64,000 bases of DNA from Bryopsis sp. KO-2023. Its lineage: Eukaryota > Chlorophyta > Ulvophyceae > Bryopsidales > Bryopsidaceae. The stretch is from NCBI GenBank assembly GCA_030272585.1, contig BSYQ01000004.1, positions 2,914,001 through 2,978,000 of the forward strand. Direction: 5' to 3'. Made by a program: the position numbers and the translations under genes. This document shows positions 62,860-64,000 of this stretch, one piece after another. Within the stretch, counting starts at the first letter, position 1, and each line of letters opens with the position of its first letter. The notes beneath the pieces were generated by a model, which was given only the letters and a program-made list of their open reading frames with translations, did no database searches and was not told the origin of the DNA.

Positions 62860-63884
62860 TCAACCGCATTTGCTGAGTTTGCTGGAGAAATACCAAGCAC
62901 AGACAAATCCGATGATGAGGCCAAACCCAACTGCAAGTGCCTGGATAGCAACAATAAAACACCATCAGTTAAAAAAATTAATTAAATAAATAAATAAATA
63001 TCTGTAGTTGTTGACTGCAAAAACTGACACGGATGGCACTTCGACTTTTTCGTGTTTGGGATTCCAAGAATCAAGAAAAGCATCCTGGAAGATCGATTTT
63101 TAGAAAATTGCTTGCTTGGGAGGAAAAAAAAAACCCTGAAAGTCAATCCATACTCACAACAGCCTGGACCATAATGAACGAGCTGGGCCAAGCTGCTTCC
63201 ATTGCAATTCGTTTTTGTTCTTATTTTAATTCTAACGTCAAAAAAAGATTCTTCTGCAGAAAAGGATACCAGTTTGATTCACTTCGCTTTTTGCTATTGA
63301 ATTGTCAGTGAAAAACCAAAAACCAAACACCAATCTTGGGAGAAAAACAAATCTCTTTTGTCTTTTTTTTTTCTGGACTTACATAACCAAAGGACTTGGC
63401 GCAGAACATCCTGCAGTCATCGCAATCGAGTTTTCCGTTTCCATCTTGATCCAGGCAGTTTTTGCAAGCACTCCTGACTTCCTTCCAGTGCACAGTCATG
63501 ATCCCATAACACGAAGCAAGCTGCAAACAGAAATACACTTCTTTTCGCCCACACGATTTCTATCAATTACGAAAATTGCATTAGGAGAAATAGCTATCCA
63601 CCGAGCAAAAAACGAAAAGCCCTCACCCTTTTCAAGAAAAAAAATAGAAGTTCCTGACATTCTCAAAACGACTTCGATTTCATTTTGTTTTCGTTTTTAT
63701 GCTTCTATTCTTGTTCATTCATGGTTTTACAACTTCACTTTCCTATAATGCTGAAAAAAAAGTGAGAGAGCAAAAGAAACAAAAATGAAAGAGGAAAAAA
63801 AATGAGAAAAAAGTGTGAGAGAGATTGTGTGAGAGTCACCTGGGTGACGACGACTACAAGAATCAACAAAAGGAGGATCGACAT
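62860..63884 (-). CDS. FUN14-like membrane protein with an EF-hand
   Basis: Seen: exons 63840-63884, 63383-63520, about 63158-63195 and 62860-62940. The ATG at 63884 gives the hydrophobic signal or anchor MSILLLLILVVVVTQ. The next exon encodes LASCYGIMTVHWKEVRSACK and the EF-hand-like loop DQDGNGKLDCDD. The last two give AAWPSSFIMVQAV and the glycine-rich span ALAVGFGLIIGFVCAWYF, then a short Lys tail. The order Y-G-x-x-x-V-x-W, EF-hand, G-F-x-x-G-F span is like plant and algal FUN14-domain proteins of organelle membranes. The third exon fits the phase only with a donor inside the Phe-Gly codons of exon 2 (gttatg rather than gtaagt), so that junction is uncertain. Product is about 100 aa; an upstream exon is possible. 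Parts of this gene are copied at 13.7 and 39.9 kb. Confidence 0.55.
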
Positions 63885-64000
63885 GAAATTGACCTGCACA
63901 CATCATGGAACCAAGTCATGCATCACATTTATGAAAACAACCGAGGGTCTCTAAACCTCTTTTTCCTGTTCAGGAAAAGCAAACATCACCCCATCTTCTG

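Overview
This window is nuclear DNA of a eukaryote. Genes are split into many short exons with GT-AG introns, and 3' splice sites follow long T/C-rich tracts. Several genes point to the green plant lineage: cytochrome c6A with its two-cysteine loop insertion, a plant-type peroxisomal 3-ketoacyl-CoA thiolase with an N-terminal PTS2, and a fragment of a plastid-type FtsZ gene. A TEX47-like BLUF-fold protein, a family I associate with flagellated cells, suggests a flagellate green alga, or an alga with a green secondary plastid. I cannot name the species. All exon models here were built by hand from splice signals, reading phase and protein-like sequence. Models whose junctions all agree in phase are the most reliable.

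Layout. 1-3.6 kb (-): 5' part of a modular Ig-like or surface-type protein, cut by the left edge. 4.6-8.4 kb (-): an EGF-like gene with a mariner-like element in one intron and a 2.8-kb CACTA transposon 13 bp from another intron's acceptor. 11.2-14.9 kb: debris, including an FtsZ pseudogene fragment, a FUN14/EF-hand exon copy broken by fold-back palindromes, and a minisatellite. 14.9-15.6 kb (-): an unknown two-exon gene. 17.4-18.9 kb (-): cytochrome c6A, divergent from the TEX47-like gene at 19.0-22.3 kb (+), whose last intron carries four 148-bp repeats. 22.3-31.2 kb: about 9 kb of homopolymer-rich DNA with no gene I can support. 31.2-36.7 kb (-): a 12-exon coiled-coil gene and an upstream ORF. 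37.4-39.2 kb (-): a gene resembling the plant Fra a 1/Mal d 1-associated family. 40.9-42.3 kb (-): an unknown four-exon gene.

42.8-56.2 kb is a dense housekeeping block made of two divergent pairs. The exosome subunit RRP41 (-) faces away from the SNARE SEC20 (+). SEC20 has a roughly 550-residue acidic, repetitive lumenal tail ending in KDEL. Peroxisomal thiolase (-) faces away from a WD40-repeat gene (+). A 2.84-kb CACTA element with 33-bp perfect terminal repeats and a CTA target duplication sits inside a WD40 coding exon; removing it restores the frame exactly. 57.3-59.1 kb (+): an unrecognised protein made of about nine F-x-x-M-G repeats. 61.4-61.9 kb (-): a secreted ML (NPC2-like) protein preceded by three back-to-back perfect palindromes. 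62.9-63.9 kb (-): a FUN14-like gene with an EF-hand, whose exons also occur as displaced copies at 13.7 and 39.9 kb.

No single pathway unites the genes; they cover RNA decay, Golgi-to-ER traffic, fatty-acid beta-oxidation, thylakoid redox and lipid binding. The most notable material is transposon interplay with genes, exon-copy debris with fold-back palindromes, and several lineage-specific repeat proteins.
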